Shown: in pieces, positions 29,837 to 31,669 of the stretch
Position numbering within the stretch: the stretch's first letter is position 1
How the letters are laid out: each line of letters starts with the position of its first letter
Origin: a virus
Length of the DNA stretch: 31,669 nt
IMG/VR virus record: IMGVR_UViG_3300037858_000055
Span: 1-31,669 of that record
Direction: 5' to 3' (one strand)
Position numbers and translations under genes: made by a program
Notes under the pieces: model-generated
What the model was told of the DNA's origin: nothing
What the model saw: only the letters and a program-made list of their open reading frames with translations
The model's database searches: none

Positions 29837-29996
29837 GTTCGTGCTCCTCTCGAATACCAAACTCATTACGACTGGCAGCATCCCATCCGCGCGCATAGCC
29901 GCGCCGTTCCGCTGCCGCCAACCACTCACGCACCTGCCAGACGCACAGGCCCAGCAGGACCAGCGCGCCTGCTGCTGCTACCCAATCCATTTGCAT
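29727..29996 (-). CDS. Small single-span membrane protein (89 aa)
   Basis: The start ATG 29994-29996 is in a TGATG overlap with the upstream stop. The membrane helix is at about residues 3-22 (DWVAAAGALVLLGLCVWQV), followed by REWLAAAERRGYARGWDAAS, a repeated phage pattern of A..rGY..G.d. The remainder is polar. The C-terminal 37 codons overlap the next gene (29330-29836) by 110 bases, which is unusual, so the real end may be earlier or the tail may be dual-coded. A spanin- or anchor-like role is possible but not supported. Confidence 0.5.
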   Translation of the reverse strand: MQMDWVAAAGALVLLGLCVWQVREWLAAAERRGYARGWDAASRNEFGIREEHEHGPYHRDNRIVRHDREFAGLQQCQTGGNTDGNPGAG

Positions 29997-30205
29997 CACC
30001 CCCCAAATAGCGCCTGCCGTTGCGCCGCTGCAATTGCAGCGGCGGTCTGTGGCGTGCATTGCGATTGCAGCGTTTCCAGGAGATCCGTGATGTGCTGCAA
30101 CGCTATCAGGATGTGACCGATCTGCATCGACTGCACCGTGTATCCGGTGCCGTCCGCCTGCTCCAGGTGGTATCTGATTTCTTCAAGTGTTTCTGCCGGT
30201 GTCAT
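29996..30205 (-). CDS. Small helical hypothetical protein (69 aa)
   Basis: ATG 30203-30205 follows CCGGAGGGCAGC and overlaps the upstream stop as ATGA. The sequence is helical: TPAETLEEIRYHLEQADGTG, SMQIGHILIALQHITDLLET, then a Gln/Ala tail ending in FGG. No motif is visible. It is part of a chain of small overlapping genes upstream of the DUF6610 pair. Confidence 0.6.
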   Translation of the reverse strand: MTPAETLEEIRYHLEQADGTGYTVQSMQIGHILIALQHITDLLETLQSQCTPQTAAAIAAAQRQALFGG

Positions 30206-30399
30206 GCTGCCCTCCGGTGTGTCTTCCGTCGCGCATCCAGCGTGGGCACCTCGGCCATGTGCCACGTTGTACGTAGGGTCTGAAACCAGGTGCTGCCGTC
30301 GGTAAAACGGACATATGTCCCGTCGTCAACCACTGGCGCAGTCGGTGGATTGCGCTCCTGCCAGTGGCGGATGCGCACGGCTCGTTCCTGTCGTGACAT
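30202..30399 (-). CDS. Small hypothetical protein (65 aa)
   Basis: ATG 30397-30399 has GGGAGTATATC upstream. The sequence is basic at the ends and beta-like in the middle: SRQERAVRIRHWQERNPPTA, DDGTYVRFTDGSTWFQTLRT, then ARRKTHRRAA. It overlaps the next gene by four bases. Its function is unknown; the strand pair GTYVRF..GSTWF suggests a small barrel. Confidence 0.5.
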   Translation of the reverse strand: MSRQERAVRIRHWQERNPPTAPVVDDGTYVRFTDGSTWFQTLRTTWHMAEVPTLDARRKTHRRAA

Positions 30400-30460
30400 G
30401 ATATACTCCCTGAGGCGCGGTGGGGGAAGCTGCAATCGTTCCTGCCGCGCCGATGGAGGA

Positions 30461-30483
30461 CCGGGCCGGACTGTCCGGCCCGG
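30461..30483. repeat. 10-bp GC-only-rich hairpin with CGGCC tandem repeats
   Basis: CCGGGCCGGA (30461-30470) and TCCGGCCCGG (30474-30483) are perfect inverse complements with a 3-nt loop. They are followed by further CGGCC units to about 30493. No T-run follows. It lies between two small genes. Confidence 0.65.
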
Positions 30484-30498
30484 CCCGGCCCGGCTCTG

Positions 30499-30702
30499 CT
30501 AGATAACCCGACTGTTCGTAATCGTGGCGATTGCTGCCCAATAATCCCAATCAGCGGCGAAATCATCCAGGACTGTCTCTGTCAGGCTATGTGCTACATC
30601 CAGTGCCGCATCCAGCGACAACCCCTCCTCGCGGCACAGATCTGCCGCAATGTCCATCCACGCCAGGCGAATATCAGTATCATCATGCTCGATCGTTGTC
30701 AT
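30499..30702 (-). CDS. Small acidic hypothetical protein (67 aa)
   Basis: ATG 30700-30702 is preceded by AAAGGAACCGAC. The product is acidic and helical: TIEHDDTDIRLAWMDIAADL, CREEGLSLDAALDVAHSLTE, DDFAADWDYWAAIATITN. The same frame stays open upstream to TTG 30879, which overlaps the preceding stop as TTGA and would add 59 residues with GYPNRVAGFDADGSPLCDRN, a possible zinc-ribbon-like pattern. So a 126-aa fusion or a second small protein is possible. Confidence 0.5.
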   Translation of the reverse strand: MTTIEHDDTDIRLAWMDIAADLCREEGLSLDAALDVAHSLTETVLDDFAADWDYWAAIATITNSRVI

Positions 30703-30875
30703 GTCGGTTCCTTTCGTTCTCATTCGTAGATTTCGGTCACATAAGGGGCTACCATCGGCGTCGAACCCCGCCACCCTGTTTGGATACCCCTGCCGGCAGT
30801 TGCGGCGCTCCTGGGGCGTTCTGGCGGCTCTCAGGGGCATTGCGTGCTGGTTGTGCGCCGACTTCACGCAGGCGC

Positions 30876-31025
30876 TCAACCAGATAGTGCTATCTCCTCA
30901 ACCTCACCGACTACCTCCCAGTCGTACGCCACGAAGGTACCTGTTTCCAGGCGGTGAAAGACGCCGCGTGTCCAGATACACAGGATGCCGCGCACACAAT
31001 ACAACGCGTCGGGTCGGTATATCAT
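30876..31025 (-). CDS. Small hypothetical protein (49 aa)
   Basis: ATG 31023-31025 is preceded by AATGGAGGGCACC. The protein is beta-like: MIYRPDALYCVRGILCIWTR, then GVFHRLETGTFVAYDWEVVG and an acidic end. Two cysteines (C10, C16) are present. It starts just downstream of a 15-bp hairpin, so its translation may be structure-controlled. Function unknown. Confidence 0.5.
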   Translation of the reverse strand: MIYRPDALYCVRGILCIWTRGVFHRLETGTFVAYDWEVVGEVEEIALSG

Positions 31026-31039
31026 GGTGCCCTCCATTT

Positions 31040-31093
31040 GCCCGGCGTGCCTGGTCCCGGTTGGTCTCCGATCACCTGCCAGGCACGCCGGGC
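31040..31093. repeat. 15-bp perfect inverted repeat upstream of the 49-aa gene
   Basis: GCCCGGCGTGCCTGG (31040-31054) and CCAGGCACGCCGGGC (31079-31093) are perfect inverse complements across 24 bases. The lower arm ends 14 bases before the ATG at 31025, next to its ribosome site. No T-run follows. It may be a strong RNA hairpin that tunes translation or processing, or an operator. Confidence 0.75.
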
Positions 31094-31099
31094 GCGTCC

Positions 31100-31645
31100 T
31101 TACGCCGCCAGTTCCCGATCCGTCGTTTCCGCCTCCGCCGCTATCGCCTCCAGCGCCCGGCGCACAAGGTGCGCTGCCGCACGGTGGTAACACGGTTTCG
31201 GCTTCTCGGTCAGTGTGTATGCCTCACACTGGCATACCCCGTTGCTGTAGTAGACGATGCCGCCGCGCGAGGAGGGGAAGAACAGTGCGGTATCCCGTGC
31301 GCTCCAGCGGATCGTCTCCTGTTTTTTCAGCCAGTCCCGGCCTTTCCGTATCGCATTGTGCCACCGCACGGCGTCCGGGTTTGCCAGCGCAGTAGCCGCG
31401 ACCGCCGTGACGGTCTCGATAATCTCTGCGACCTGGATGACTTCAACGCCGGCCCCGCCCTCCGGCCCGTCACCGTCCGGCTCACCGTCCGGCTCACCGT
31501 TCGGGGTCAGCCGGTCGTAGATCAGGGTGTCCAGGATGCGCTCCGCGTCGGCGTACGTGGCCGCGTAGCCGATGAATTCGCCGTCCAGGGTCATCTCGAA
31601 GTCCCTGGTCTCACCGTCGTATTGGATGCGCTTCTGCGGTGTCAT
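31100..31645 (-). CDS. SWIM-type zinc-finger protein (181 aa)
   Basis: The C-terminal part carries the motif CxC-x11-CxH: C138 and C140 in GVCQCEAY, then C152 and H154 in PKPCYHRAAAHL. This is the SWIM signature, which binds zinc and mediates DNA or protein contacts. The N-terminal part (KRIQYDGETRDFEMTLDGEF, AATYADAERILDTLIYDRLT) looks like a small beta-alpha domain, joined by a Gly/Pro/Asp-rich linker encoded by a 12-bp tandem repeat. Start ATG 31643-31645 follows AAGGAGCTTGCA. It is the most upstream gene of the leftward run in the window. Confidence 0.75.
   Translation of the reverse strand: MTPQKRIQYDGETRDFEMTLDGEFIGYAATYADAERILDTLIYDRLTPNGEPDGEPDGDGPEGGAGVEVIQVAEIIETVTAVAATALANPDAVRWHNAIRKGRDWLKKQETIRWSARDTALFFPSSRGGIVYYSNGVCQCEAYTLTEKPKPCYHRAAAHLVRRALEAIAAEAETTDRELAA
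31471..31506. repeat. 12-bp tandem repeat in SWIM gene linker
   Basis: Two perfect copies of CACCGTCCGGCT (31471-31482, 31483-31494) and a partial third follow each other. They encode the NGEPDGEPDGDGPEGG linker between the N-terminal domain and the zinc finger. A slipped-strand origin is likely. Confidence 0.75.
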
Positions 31646-31669
31646 TGCAAGCTCCTTGCTGATGAATGC

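Noticed and set aside
1-31669. CRISPR array, tRNA, rRNA or integrase.
   Set aside because: No regularly spaced repeats, no cloverleaf and no integrase-like motif were seen by reading. Only a tool search could exclude weak tRNAs.

Overview
The window looks like most of the late half, plus part of an early module, of a tailed double-stranded DNA bacteriophage or prophage with siphovirus architecture. Almost all DNA is coding, genes overlap by a few bases, and the order small terminase - large terminase - portal - S49 protease/scaffold - decoration - major capsid - connector - tail tube - tail chaperone - tape measure - tail hub - fibres - lysis is the standard one. No integrase, host housekeeping gene, rRNA or tRNA was seen, so I cannot say whether it is integrated. 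The host is not identifiable from the window alone. A high-GC Gram-negative-type or Chloroflexota-like thermophile is only a guess, with low confidence.

Region 1 (1-3978, + strand) is a tightly packed set of small genes: a membrane-anchored protein with a C-terminal helix-turn-helix, a small zinc-binding protein, a conserved phage protein, a DEDD-type 3'-5' exonuclease, a polytopic membrane protein, and a second membrane-anchored protein with a DNA-binding-like C-terminus. Region 2 (4001-7073, - strand) is the lysis cassette: a small SH3 protein, a two-enzyme endolysin, a holin-like membrane protein, a stand-alone response-regulator receiver domain, and a membrane-anchored coiled-coil protein. 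All are joined by short overlaps. It meets region 1 convergently with only 22 bp between stop codons.

Region 3 (7076-14463, - strand) holds adsorption and tail-tip genes: two tandem paralogous lectin-like proteins, fibre-like proteins, and a 1089-residue tail hub fused to a PKD-like domain and a beta-propeller. Roughly 5.4-8.9 kb is visibly AT-richer than its flanks. Region 4 (14466-25066, - strand) is the tail and head morphogenesis block. It includes a predicted programmed frameshift in the tail chaperone and a scaffold gene nested in frame inside the protease gene. Region 5 (25073-27516) contains the terminase genes. Between the terminases and the portal lies a compact unit of consensus promoter, about 95-nt leader and intrinsic terminator, which may be a small RNA or an attenuator.

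Region 6 (27628-31645, - strand) is upstream of the terminase: a DUF6610-like protein (possibly related to 7-deazaguanine transglycosylases) with its small partner, several small conserved phage genes, and a SWIM zinc-finger protein. Several long perfect hairpins without U-tracts separate genes here. No stretch above 300 bases lacks a gene; the longest gene-poor intervals are about 193 bp (27517-27709) and 154 bp (28761-28914), and both are described. The gene assignments are from sequence reading and memory of protein families, without any database search.
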